From positions 1-64,000 of the forward strand of contig WHUX01000071.1 of the NCBI GenBank assembly GCA_015179025.1: DNA of 64,000 bases, read 5' to 3'. Each line of letters begins with the position of its first letter. Position 1 is the first letter of the stretch. The position numbers and the translations under genes were made by a program. This stretch comes from Terfezia claveryi. Taxonomy: Eukaryota; Ascomycota; Pezizomycetes; Pezizales; Pezizaceae. Shown one piece after another: positions 10,602 to 21,980 of the stretch. The notes below the pieces were generated by a model. That model was not told the origin of the DNA and ran no database searches. It saw only the letters and a program-made list of their open reading frames with translations.

Positions 10602-12477
10602 ATGGATCACTTTACCTCCTCCCTCCCCCATCTCTCCAGCACCCACATCGGGAACTTCCTCACTTCCCCACTGAGCCTCCCCTCGATATCCACCCTTCTC
10701 ACAGGCTTTACCTACCTAACTTCCATTGCTTTCATCTCCCTTCTCACTCTCTCCCTTTACCGGGTCCTGCTACACCCCCTTTCCCAATACCCCGGCCCCA
10801 TTCTCTGCAAACTCACCCCCCTCGTCGCAACATGGCACGCTTACAAAGGCGACCGGCACCTCTTTCTCCACCGATTGCACAAGAAATACGGTCCCATAGT
10901 CCGCTGGGCCCCAAACGCAGTCAGCATCGACTCAGCCTGTGCCCTAAAGGAAATTTATGGCCACGGGATAAACGCACGGAACGTGCAAAAGGCCGATTTC
11001 TACGAAGCATTTCCTGCGGTTAAAGGCGTGCATAATACACACAATTGTATTAATAAAGCCGAGCATGCCCGGAAGAGGAGAGTGCTTAGTCAGGCGTTTT
11101 CGGAGAATGCATTGAAGGGATTGGAAAGTCTGGTACTGAAGAATGTGCAAGTTTTTTTTGAGGTGGTGGAAGAGAGGATGAAGGGGAAGGCGGGGAAGGA
11201 GAAGATGGTTGGTAAAGGGGGAAAGGAGGGACTGGATATGGGTGAGATGTTTACATGGCTCACATATGATATCCTTGGGGAGTTGTGTTTTGGGAAGGCG
11301 TTTGGGATGCTGGTGGACGAGGGCCAAAGATTTGTGGCGGGATTAATTGATAATGCAACGCATAATCATCATATTGTAAGTTCTCATTCTACCCATTTCC
11401 CCTCGACACTACCTATCTCCTAAGGTGGTATATTTATTGTTTGGTACTTACGCTATATTGGTATATATATTGTTTGATACTTATCTTTTATTTTATTTTG
11501 GATAGTGTGGACATTATCTTCCTCTTTCAACTTTGAATCTCGGCCGCCTCCTCTTCCCCACCATCGCAGCTGAGCGCTGGCGCTTCATTCTCCATTCCCG
11601 TGCCTGCACTAACGACCGTATGGCCCTACACGCCTCCGGCCTCGATAAAGACAAACGCGATTTCTTCCACTTTCTCCTCAGCGCCGTCGACCCCGAGACA
11701 GGAAAAGGCTTCGAAACCGTCGAGCTCTGGGGTGAGTCAAACGTGTTAATAATCGCCGGGTCTGATACTACCTCCTCTGCCCTAGCGGCAACCCTCTACT
11801 ACCTAGTCCAAAACCCAGACAAACTTGAGATTGTGAAGGAAGAGGTTAGGAATAAGTTTAATAGCGTAGAGGAGATTGTTAGTGGGAAGGAGTTGAACGA
11901 ATGTGTTTACCTTAGGGCGTGTATCGATGAAGCTATGAGGTTGTGTCCACCTGTCCCTGGGTTGCTACCTCGGGAAGTTATCAATCCAAAAGGAATGACA
12001 ATTGACTGCACCAAGACTGGTGGAGGAAAGTACTCCCTTCCCAAGGGGACAACAATAGGAGTTAACATCTACACAATGCATCACTCCCCGGTACACTACC
12101 CCCAGCCATATAAATTCCACCCCGAGCGCTGGCTCCTGCCTACAGACCATCCCCTAGGCACAGCAACGCTAGAGAGTCTAGTGCTTGCTAGGGAAGCCTA
12201 CACCCCATTTTCAATTGGAAGTAGGGGTTGTATTGGGAAAGCGCTAGCGTTGATGGAATTGAGGCTGGTGATGGGAAGGATGATGTGGGAGTGGGAAGTG
12301 GAGGGAGTCTGGGGCGTGGAGGGGAAGGGGGAGAAGTGGAATGGGGGATATAGGTGGGAGGGACTAGATGAGAAGGGACAGGAGGAGGGTTGGGAAGGGG
12401 AGTTTAGAATTTTTGATCATTTTACGACAAGGAAGGAGGGGCCGGTCGTGAGATTTGAGAAGAGGGTTTTGACATAG
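10602..12477 (+). CDS. cytochrome P450 monooxygenase
   Basis: This is a membrane-anchored haem-thiolate monooxygenase of the endoplasmic reticulum; the substrate cannot be told from sequence. Two exons, 10602-11375 and 11506-12477, flank a 130-bp phase-0 intron (GTAAGT..GGATAG) and give 581 residues, slightly longer than usual. A hydrophobic anchor lies around residues 28-60, followed by the Pro-rich hinge YPGPILCK. The I-helix oxygen-binding motif AGSDTTS starts at about residue 342, the K-helix ExxR (EAMR) at about 400, then FHPERW, and the haem loop FSIGSRGCIGKAL with its axial Cys near 500. A Gly/Lys-rich stretch around residues 200-215 and a Gly/Trp/Glu-rich patch near the C-terminus are unusual insertions. 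The ATG at 10602 gives a complete anchor and follows a pyrimidine-rich leader. No other biosynthetic gene lies beside it, so cluster membership is not supported. Confidence 0.95.
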
Positions 12478-15400
12478 TGTATGAGTAGGAGTGTGAGTAA
12501 GGATGTACTGTTGGTTGGATGTACTGTGGGCTTTTTTGTATTTCTGTTGGTGTGTGTAAGTATTTTGTGTGCATATGATCCCCATGGACGGCAGACTGAG
12601 ACAGACATCTTGGCAACTAGGGTGTTATTACAAAATGTATTTAAGGAATTGCACTTTCCTTGCATGATTACCATAAGTATGTATATACTTCACACCGCTC
12701 CTCACTGTGGATACATCGTCTTCTAGATCTTCCAGTTAATACCCATATTGTCGAGTTCAAATGGATAAATAACTACAGTGATCTCAGGGGAGGTCTCAAG
12801 TGGGATACGTTACACAACTGACCAGATCGTCTTATCAATAAAACTAATGGCCTGTCTTACGGTACAGTCCCATCGCAGGATCCTTGAAATAAGCATCTAT
12901 CCGGATCGATACTAGGAACATCCTGATGACGCCATCGGCTCACATGACTATATGCCAGACCAACTTTAACCCAACGACGCTACAGATATTTTAACCCTTG
13001 TTTACCCCTCCTTTTTGCAGTCTGGCTTTTGGGTACACTTGGGGTAGTATGTCTATCTAGTAAGGCATACCTAGTATGAGAGGGGGGGTATTAGCACACT
13101 TTTCTAGCGTCAGAGATCGAGAGTTTATCTAATGAAGGATCTAATATAAAGGGTTCACAAACCTAGCACCTGAGATCTGGGGCCTGATCTAGCTGGCTCC
13201 AACAGATTGCCTTTGCAGAGAAATTTTGTGATGAGTATTCCAGCAGTATAGTCTGCTTGCCAGCAGTAAGCTTCTAGAGGTGGTTTGCTCGCGGGATATT
13301 GGAAGTTGATACAGGTTACAAACTGGGACGCCAAGGTGGGGTTAGCTTAACTTCCTAAATGGGTACACCCTTCCAAAAAAGGAAACCCTTGACAAAGTTG
13401 ACATAGGCCCGCTATCACTCTTGGGCTGATTAGACAAAAGGTCATCATACCTAAGATCTGCTGGATACGAACTTCGGGAGCCATTGCCGTTGAGTCGACA
13501 TACGTCAGGTCTGCCACAGCTACAGAGGTGAAGTCATCAAGCCATCATAATTTTAACTATAAAGTTGCCTTGCACCCACAATCACAGTAGTGACGCGCTT
13601 AGAATGGTGAACTGCTCAAAAAGGGAATATGTCGGGCTTGGCACCCAGGTGGTTTTGTTCTATATAATGGCCTCGTCTTGTTCTTGTCTTCTTAATAGAT
13701 CATCGGCAGAGCTTCAGGGTAGAGCTTCAGAAGTATATAGATATACACATTGTTCAGATCTCCTCACCGGTGGTTGTGAGTGGAGTTTTATTCTGAGTGT
13801 GTATTCCTCTTTATTCTCCTTCAGTACTGTACATGAGCAGGGCGTCACTAGACAGATATCAGTATATTGTGGTTCCATAATAGTGCGGCAACTTGGGCCT
13901 AGAGATTTAGTATATGAATTCCTTACCCGTAATGTAAGTAAGTCCAGCCCATACTCTACCGACATCAACTTTGAAGAACTGAATGCTTGCGAGAACTCAC
14001 GACCCAGAGGACTTCTCACGTTGTCTCTTGCTTTTGGTACCCTTGTGATTTTGAGGAAGAATATCTACTTTATCTTATATATCAAATTGAACTACAAAAT
14101 CCCCCTGTTCATAGAGCTCTCGGCCGATTCCCTTGCGGGTTTCTCCAGTGGCAACTATGCCAATTTCTTACTGGCTCGCTGTTAACCACGTCTACGGGGT
14201 ACTGCGAGGCTTGCGGAGCACAAAAGCGATTGTTGCAACGGCGAGAAGGAACGACAGCGGCGATATACATGGTCAATTTACTTGCTTAGCAGTTGGAGTA
14301 AGTTACTTTACTTACACTCAAAATACTCAAAATATTGTGTTATTGTTTGATTTGGTTTTGCACTATTGGATTTTGTTATGGCAGGAAAAAGGTCTTTTCT
14401 TTTGGTCTTTGGACCTGTGGTGAAATAGGTGGAAAATAGTAGAATTAGGTTAGAAAAAAAGGAAGAACAGAAGAAAGTAGTAAGGAGGCAATTTTATTGT
14501 AATCGGATAGAAGATACTAGGGTTAAATGTTGTATAAAGAGTAATTATATGGATTTAAGTTAGAGTAGCAAACAAGGGGCCTAGAGGTTTCTTTCATTTC
14601 TATATTTCATTGGAAAAAAAAAATGAGATTCTGAAAGTAAATTTAGAAGAAGACATTATAACAGTTCTAAAATTATTGTAAAGAGATCTGGTTTCTAAAT
14701 ACCGCACTCTATGGAGCGGGTGCCTACGCATCCAGAAATTAAGTACCAGAGGGAGAATTGAGCAAGGTGGATCAACAAGTAAAAGGAGGTTCGACAACTC
14801 AGGGTGCGTGGAAATGGAGCATGTTGGCCAGTGCGTCTTCCAGCTCTAGCTATAGCCAACCTAGGATTATAACACTTGACGTTTTACTGACCTCACGCTT
14901 CCCGAGACAGGAGCAAGATATGCCCTTTCACGACATGATATTTAAGGGTAGTCGACAGGTAACCTTTATCAGGCATGGAACTAGGGTGGGCAATACTACT
15001 AATAGTGGTCCATCTGGAATCATCTTCTGCAATGTCAATTATACGGCTCCAGAAAAAGGACCGTTTAACCACGAAAGTAGTCGACGAATTCGAGAGCAAG
15101 GGCCAATAATTTTTCTCCGTAAATAGCCTCCCCGTGAACGAGTTGTTGCTGTACGTTGGGCGGATGGGTTTGCCTGGTGGATGCATGTGTAGTTCAGGTG
15201 TCGATAACGAAGGGAAAGGAGCGGTAATTGCAACACAGCGCACCATGGGAAAAGTGGAGGTTGAATGCCTAGAAGCTGTAGAGTTTTATCTTTGGGTAGC
15301 CATAGATGAAGTGGAGGGTGCTTGGTTTGTGCCAGAGGGTGGGTGATCGATCATGCATGAGAGTTCACTGCGTATGCATCTCTCGAGAATTCCTGACAAC

Positions 15401-15680
15401 ACCTTTCATGTACATGCGGAGATTTTCTGTTAATGGTTCTATATTTCTGGGTGTTCGTATATTTGTCCTGTGATTTATATGATATAATTGAACTGAAGGT
15501 GTGTTTCTGACAAGATATTACTGTATAGTATTAATGGAACGAACCTATACTCTAATCGTATCACTGAAGACAAACCAAAGAGAAGTTAAAAAGATAAGAG
15601 AGGCAATGTATAAAAATCACCCTGAATCAAAGAGAATCTTCAAATCCATCAAACCCTCACGTTCTAGCATAATTTCCAAC
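12478..15680. other. intergenic, no gene recognised
   Basis: Open frames here (for example 13565-14185) show no domain, are overlapped by frames on both strands and lack gene-like context. No repeat family was recognised. Confidence 0.5.
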
Positions 15681-16634
15681 TCAGTTAGTCAAAGTGACTT
15701 TCTTCCCTTTCCATTCCCCCACGTACTCGCCCTGTTCGTTCCAACCGGCCCTCCCACTCGCAACCTCCTCCCAAACCCATCTTCCCACATCCTCCCTACT
15801 GACACCACAACCAATTGCTGGGCCCGCTACATCTCCCCACTTTACACCTTCACCAACTCCCGGTACACGTTTCGGGTATCCAGCTCGCAGAGGCTTTGCT
15901 TCAGCAGGTTCATCATTGAAGAGTGCTCCACGAACAACAAGATAATCGCATAGTGGGTTGCTTTTCGCATCACTATTGGGATTAGAATCCGCAGCTGCAG
16001 TCAAAGCATCCTCCATAGCAATTTTGTCTTTGTGAGGACCGCTCAAGAGGCACATGTATATCATAAGCATAGGAATATAAATGTCACGAGGATCATCCTC
16101 CCCACCCCGATAGACCCCAGTCGAAGAAATTGCGAGAATCAGGGGCTTGTTGTTTATAGTTGACTCGGAGTGATGGGTCGGTGATTGCCGAAGAGCATTG
16201 AGGACCGCGGACATACCATCTTGGCAGATAGTGGGGTTGTCAAGCGTGAAGAAAGGTGGAATAATTGTTGCACGGGGATATCCCCCGATGCCGAAGAGGA
16301 TGACATCAACAAATCTCTTGTTCTTGCTAAGAATGTTAGAAGGAAGCGTGATTGTTTCGATAACCTTGTCGAGATTTGTAAGGATATCTCCCTCAACGAT
16401 TCGGAGCCGAGTGGAAATAGTCTCTTTCGGGATACCCTTTGTTGTAAGGAGGGCCTCAAGTTTAGATGTGGATCGGACGAGGACGGATACGTGCTGCGGG
16501 GAGTTACCAGAAGGCGGTGTTGTATTAAGAAGACGGACGAGAGTAGAAAGAAGGCAGCCACCGGTTGAACCGAAGAGGGCAACTGAGGGCAAGTAGACTG
16601 GAGCCAGAGCCGGGGTTTTCTCAGAAGACGACAT
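15681..16634 (-). CDS. NAD(P)-binding Rossmann-fold protein (NmrA/atypical SDR-like)
   Basis: An intronless frame of 317 residues is read from the ATG at 16634; an upstream in-frame start at 16748 would add 38 residues that are not conserved-looking, so I prefer the inner start. Near the N-terminus, VALFGSTGG at about residues 18-26 fits the glycine-rich dinucleotide-binding turn of extended and NmrA-like short-chain dehydrogenases. VSVLVRS and RLRIVEGDI follow, as expected for beta-2 and beta-3 of that fold. A later YLVVRGALFND fits the conserved substrate-side strand of NAD-dependent epimerase-like proteins. A classical YxxxK site is not clear, so it may bind the cofactor without catalysis or use another residue. 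Probably cytosolic: no signal or membrane segment. The role is unknown. Confidence 0.8.
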   Translation of the reverse strand: MSSSEKTPALAPVYLPSVALFGSTGGCLLSTLVRLLNTTPPSGNSPQHVSVLVRSTSKLEALLTTKGIPKETISTRLRIVEGDILTNLDKVIETITLPSNILSKNKRFVDVILFGIGGYPRATIIPPFFTLDNPTICQDGMSAVLNALRQSPTHHSESTINNKPLILAISSTGVYRGGEDDPRDIYIPMLMIYMCLLSGPHKDKIAMEDALTAAADSNPNSDAKSNPLCDYLVVRGALFNDEPAEAKPLRAGYPKRVPGVGEGVKWGDVAGPAIGCGVSREDVGRWVWEEVASGRAGWNEQGEYVGEWKGKKVTLTN

Positions 16635-18194
16635 GGGGGTAAATAGTATCTGTAAATTCTTTCGATAAGATACAGTGGTCAGATCTGTCTCCAGATGGTA
16701 TATCGAGTGTCTCAGGTATCCTTGTGTTCTATTCAATCTAAGCAGCAACCAAAGCCCTTTTATAGAAGTTATATGTTCAGATTCTTTCTACGAGGATTAA
16801 TTCACAAAGCTAGTTTTGGAGCTTCATTCTGTTGCAACTACACCCATTCACCCACCCAGGCGTCCCGCAGATATGGTTGTGACTCTTCGGAGGAATAGTC
16901 ATATGCCTCTTCGGCATCTCCGTAGTACAAAGCTTGTCATGCGCGTTAATGTGTGTTACTTTTTTGTTATTGTAGCAGACGTAAGAGAAGTGGTGAATAG
17001 CAAGCATGTCTTACTTTTAGTGATATTTTTCTTTTCTGTAGTCTATTTTATTCGATGTTCCAAAGTATATTAAATTCTCATGCGGCTAAAATCTTCATGG
17101 AGTCTTGCTGTACAGGCTGTGTTTAAAAAGACAGACTCCAAATTCATCAAAGGGAGTAGCCAACATGTACAGCTGGAACTCTGTAGAGACATCCATAAGT
17201 TCAATTTTGTAACATTATACTGAAAATGGTATGAAGTACCAAAATTGGTTGTCTTCTGAGGCTATGTGCGATCTTGTCGTCACCTTGCACATGACAATTA
17301 AGGAACTGCAGGGATATGACCCCACAGCGCGGACAAACCTCAGTCCGACTGAAGGCAACTGTTTGCCCGCCTTCCCAGCGGTTCGTGTCTAAGTATGTAC
17401 TAGTACTAAGTGGGCCCCAATATGGGCATGTACTGTGGATTAAAGTAGTCTGGTTGCATGACCTAGTACATCAAAGCCTAAAATCCCTGTACTAGGTGAG
17501 GCCATCAACGGTGAGACTCGACCACTTGTTACTTGTTCGATTGTTCGCCCTATATTAAAGACAATCCTTGCATCATACAAGAGAGATAATTACGCCTCGG
17601 CCCAAAGACTATCCATAACTGTTTACCTTATGGGATACCTACTTATGAATGTACATGCGTTGGGGAAAGTTATAGCGCAATAACTTCCACGCATTGTGCC
17701 TGCCTTACATGAATAAACCATTCCGAATATATGACCACCATTAGGTACTTACCATCACACGCATACCAATTGACTTATCTATATAAAGTGTGTTTTGAGT
17801 TTGAACCCGATAATATCAATGTATGCGATATGTATGAAAAGGGATTTGTGAGTCACCACTGGAAGGTGGATTCCAGTAGTTACCCTGAACTTCTTTAGCT
17901 TTCGATGTCGAAACAAACAGAATATCTCGAACTTTCCATAGAAGAGTTTCAAATGCCAAGAATGCCGAATTCAGTTTTCCTCATTCATGTATATATAGGA
18001 CTTCCTACCGACCTTCCTCTCCCTATTCCTCTCCATTCTTCATCACCAGACTCACTTGGCGCCAAGACTACAGTATCCTTGTTTGGAGCGCTACCTGACT
18101 CACACCCAATTTTCAGCGTCGATTAAATACCTCAGCTCGCACCTACCTATGTAGGTAGGTTGCTGCCCCCTACCACGTTCTCTCAAGCCAAGTT
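16635..18194. other. intergenic, no gene recognised
   Basis: Contains the promoter side of both flanking genes but no recognisable coding or repeat signal. A GTAGTCTGGTTG motif at about 17446-17457 resembles the repeat end discussed at 41521. Confidence 0.45.
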
Positions 18195-20331
18195 ATGGCT
18201 GACGCTCCTTTATCGATGAGCTCCCCCGCTCCTTCATCTACAACATCAACAACATCAACGGCTTCAACACCAAGTAGCTCCCTAAACTCGAAACCTACAA
18301 AACCGCACGCCACCCACGTTCACAGATACTTTGAGAGTCAACCCTACAAACGCTGGAAATTCACCGCTTTCGATACTCACTGTCGCGCTTTCGTCGACTA
18401 TACCTGGTCTCACGAAAAGATACACAACTTCTGGCTGAATCAGCTGAACCGGCTTCTAGACGAAAAATCCCCCCTCGCGACTACCTCAAAAATCAAACAG
18501 TTAATCCATGATTCTCGCCGCCAGACTAGTCGTTCCAGTAAAGTCAAGCAGCTTAATACCGTGAGTACTGTTTTACTTTCATTTGGGTGATAGAATAACC
18601 AGCCAAGTCGCCGTAAAAACGCGGCTGGTGTTGATTTTTGCGATTGCATAGTCTGCAATCCAGCCAGGCTGCCGTAAAAACGCAGCCTGGTGATATGGCG
18701 GTGTGATTGCTTCATTGCATTCCAGCTAGATTCGCCGTAAGAACGCGAATCTGGTGTTGCCGCTGGGATATATCTGCTTAAATGCGATATATCCCACCCG
18801 CTCGCCGTAAAAACGCGAGCGGTGTCGCTACCGCTTTTCATCATATTGAGGTTTACCGGATCGTTGCTGTTTACAAGACGATGATATCTGATATAGCTGT
18901 TTACTAAACCCAAGGATTGCTATTGTTTCGCTGGTGCATGTTGCGAGAATGTATACTACCTATGTTAAATTGAACTGAAATTGTTTTTAATAGCTATTTT
19001 CTGTCATAGAGTCAGAAGGCACCTATCACCTTTATACATGGGAGTGCGGTGGGGTCCGTCAATATCTCAAAGTCTTCAATAACCTCAAGCCGCAATGTTG
19101 AGACATTCCAAATCACGGGTCTGTCTGAATCGTCGTCCAAAAGTGAACCAGTTGCAGTGCAACTTCCTGAGGAACAGCCCGTTAATGGAGATGGATCTGA
19201 CGAAAATATATTTGCGGGGACACCACCTGCACCACCTCCGGTATATTCACGGTCATCCATCAAACCTATCCCCAAGGTGAACTAATCCAGTGCTCACCAG
19301 GCACACCCTTCCCCAGTTGTATTCCAAAACGGTGCATCTATTGATGTTTGGTTTTCAAACCTCCGCGACGGCCCGTCCATGACCCTTCGCTATCCCTACT
19401 TACTTGATTCGAATATCGTTGATGTCGATGACGAGCCTATCCGACAAGTATGTTGTCCAGTTCATTTTGAAGAGCTTCAAACACAGCTTGTCTCCGCCCT
19501 GCCACGTATCACGGACTGTGTAGACTTCTCCATTAAACGGTTCGATGGGTGCCGAACCATTGAGAGCTATCGTGAAATTGCGGAAACTTCCCCTCGTCCT
19601 GCTGGGGTCGCTTGGTCGAGGGGAAATCATCCGGCGTCATTTATCAACCAAGCTGTTTTCCATCTTACGACATTGATGGATAAACTTATGGAATCTATGG
19701 TCAACATTGGCCCGTACCTCCGTGAGGGATTCTTCGATTCTTCCGTGAACCCTTGGTTCATCGACTCTTTATTCCTTGGAGGACGTTATCCGAACATGGT
19801 TGTGTCTCGCAAGGAGATTCAGTCCTATATTCCTGGGTATGCAGAAAAGTCCGATGCTGTATTCAGATATGTGGATGGGGTTCTGGCCTTTGACTTGGGG
19901 GTCATTGAGGTTTCTGGGGGTGCTGCAAATGTGAACAACGATCCAAAGTCTGGTCGTGACCACGCCAAAGTGCATAGAGCCATGGCTGGGAATTTAGACA
20001 TCCTCGGGGCCTTAGTGAGGAAAGATTGGGAGTATATGCAAAAGCTACATGTTTTCGGCATTATCAATAATGGTATATCTTCATCATTCTCTTACTTCTG
20101 TGCCATGGACTGACAGGCATTGCTTCGCTAGGCTGGAATATTAACATCCTCCAAATGACTTATATCAGCCCCCAAGTAAAAATGATGAAAATGCATCGCA
20201 CTTATCGGATTCCAATATATCCAGGGCAGATCAAAACCATATTCCCGCTGTTGTCACTTATGACGCAATGTCAAGCAGCAATGGAACATACTATCAAATG
20301 TATTCTGGAATATCAGGAGGCGCATTATTGA
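18195..20331 (+). CDS. conserved-looking fungal protein of unknown function, four exons
   Basis: I do not recognise a characterised family. The best model has exons 18195-18560, 19010-19240, 19301-20072 and 20132-20331, all joining in frame to give about 522 residues. Intron 1 (about 449 bp) is long for this genome and holds a hairpin array. Intron 2 (60 bp) has a branch-like ACTAATC; intron 3 (59 bp) has CTGAC 15 bases before the acceptor. The start, after TTATGGCTG, opens a Ser/Thr-rich leader. The first folded part contains HRYFESQPYKRWKF; the C-terminal part contains DGVLAFDLGVIEVSGG, HVFGIIN and ILQMTYISP. The spacing of D, then E in a hydrophobic strand, then a K/R-rich helix recalls PD-(D/E)XK nuclease-like folds, but the catalytic Lys position reads Ser, so this is only an idea. 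No signal peptide or membrane segment is seen. Confidence 0.75.
18599..18824 (+). repeat. tandem array of four hairpins with constant loop CGTAAAAAC, inside intron 1
   Basis: Four units with loops at 18612, 18673, 18736 and 18806 (spacing 61, 63 and 70 bases) share the loop CGTAAAAAC (unit 3: CGTAAGAAC) and a trailing GGTG. The stems differ but each is self-complementary: CCAGC+CGC with GCG+GCTGG (unit 1, bulged), CCAGGCTGC/GCAGCCTGG, AGATTCGC/GCGAATCT and CCGCTCGC/GCGAGCGG. Paired changes on both arms are what selection on structure or copying of a hairpin would leave. Extra hairpins lie between units. It could act as RNA, or be a hairpin-forming minisatellite. Confidence 0.85.
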
Positions 20332-21161
20332 ATCAGGATACTAATTTCGAGATCTTCGTTTGAAGTGGATCATCTTTATCGTACTCTTGGTACTATTGTC
20401 GTTAATGCGCAGATCGTGGATAGCGAGGCGTCTTACTGTTGGGGGTTAAAGGTGGTTCGAGTCCATTTGTATATTTCTCTGAAGATCTTAGATACCTATA
20501 TTATCAGATAGACATAACGTAGAGGGAAACCATAACCTGGATTGTATGTTCTGCAATAATAATATACCTTGTGCTCTCTCTCGCCTTGTACAACCACCAA
20601 TACCTTGCTTTTTAGCTACATAATAATCATTCTACGCATCACTCCAATGATTTTTTAAATTATATTGGTCAATCTTTTATCCGAACATATAACGTGCGAA
20701 ATAGTAATAAATCATGGTACATAGTGATGCTAGCAGAACCGCTCCACCGATTTTCTCATACTGTTCATGGATCTAAGCTCCATTGATTAAAAATCACCAA
20801 TGAACCACTGACGCGGAAATGGGAAGGCAGAAGCTCATATAAAAATGGTACTACAACGAATCCGCCTGCCTTTTCAGATCAGTGTATCGCCTCCTAATTC
20901 TGAATACATCCCACAAATGTCATAATTGAGCATATGTTTTATTAAACTTCTGAATGGAGGATGATTTATTCCTTACCTGCCAGTCAATCGAGTTACCCTA
21001 AACTACAAGGCTGAATAGAACTCAGGGTACGGGTTAACGTAATGACCTAGGCGTCACTACACACACAGATAAGTACGAAAAGAGTACTCGGGTTGTGCTG
21101 TAAAGAGGTTATATTCCTGAATATAGAGCTGTAGCTAAAAGACTCGAATAGAATGTTCGAT

Positions 21162-21200
<39 letters not shown>

Positions 21201-21536
21201 GAAAAGCAGCCCGAGAAATACCGCAAATTCCCTGAGAATTCCATATAAATTCCATCCATTCCAAACCATCCAGATCCATGCGGGCGCTTAGAGACTCATA
21301 TCAGCCGACGGTAAGTACCACTTTCAACATATAAGTACTAATGAAATAAAATCAAGAATCATGATGTCCTGCTTCCATTCCAACCTGCCATTTCCATATA
21401 TCCATTCCTATATCCCATACCAATCCCCCCAAGCTCTAATGCCTTGCCTAATAACCGTTTTACTACTCCAGGCGCTCGAGTGTCAAAGCTGATTAAAAGG
21501 TCCCAGAGTAGTAGCCTGGCTTGCACTAGCCCCTCC
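20332..21536. other. intergenic; GA microsatellite, otherwise nothing recognised
   Basis: AT-rich sequence with a GA dinucleotide tract at 21169-21194 and no gene signal. Confidence 0.5.
21169..21194. repeat. GA dinucleotide microsatellite
   Basis: Thirteen GA units after a short A run, followed by a TAGAGAGA variant. Confidence 0.9.
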
Positions 21537-21980
21537 TTAAGCAGAGTAGCTACGGTACGCTGGAGCCTTCTCCAAGTTCCACCAACCTTCAGTGTCAACC
21601 CATCTATTTTCACCATTACAAGCGGTACCGGTCCACAATGTCACGCCGCCGGATGAGGAACCTGTTGCCTTGGCGCTGTAGAGGCGATTTATCAACATGT
21701 CAGCCTTGATAGGGCAGCATGAATAGTCGCAGCATTCTTCAATGGAGTTGCCCTGGTAATTCTTTCGATCCCAGCCCCTCCAACAGAATATATGCATTCG
21801 GGTAGAGAGTTTAGCTCCGGTATCGTCACCGGAGCCCACAAGAGCCGTGTCAGCACCTGCATCGCGGGCCACGATCTCGACCTCCCTCTCGACAAGGGCA
21901 TCAGGGAGAGCTGCAGCATTGGGGAGAGCGTTCGTGAGGGCACTGAAGAGCAAGAGGCAGGTGATAGAGAGGAGCTTCAT
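21537..21980 (-). CDS. small secreted cysteine-containing protein
   Basis: A single-exon frame of 147 residues. Residues 1-18 (MKLLSITCLLLFSALTNA) form a typical signal peptide with an Ala-x-Ala-like cleavage site. An acidic stretch follows, with VEREVEIVARD that could be a pro-region cut after a KR/ER-like site. The mature part has six Cys in the pattern C..CC..CC..C (CWRGW, ECCDYSCC, TACNGE) and many aromatic residues. I know no named family. Small size, secretion and Cys content are what one sees in effector-like or cell-wall-associated fungal proteins. A TATA-like TATAAATA on the minus strand at 22148-22155 lies 168 bases upstream. Confidence 0.7.
   Translation of the reverse strand: MKLLSITCLLLFSALTNALPNAAALPDALVEREVEIVARDAGADTALVGSGDDTGAKLSTRMHIFCWRGWDRKNYQGNSIEECCDYSCCPIKADMLINRLYSAKATGSSSGGVTLWTGTACNGENRWVDTEGWWNLEKAPAYRSYSA

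Noticed and set aside
13565..14185. Long open frame (206 codons)
   Set aside because: No domain, signal or sensible composition; AT-rich region with overlapping frames; no promoter or intron evidence.
18599..18824. CRISPR-like array
   Set aside because: Units are hairpins with variable stems and short constant loops, inside a fungal intron; no identical repeats with unique spacers.
18440..18913. Minus-strand open frame across intron 1
   Set aside because: It overlaps the hairpin array and the coding exon; best explained as chance openness of inverted repeats.
20440..20480. tRNA-like B box (GGTTCGAGTCC)
   Set aside because: No matching D or anticodon arm upstream.
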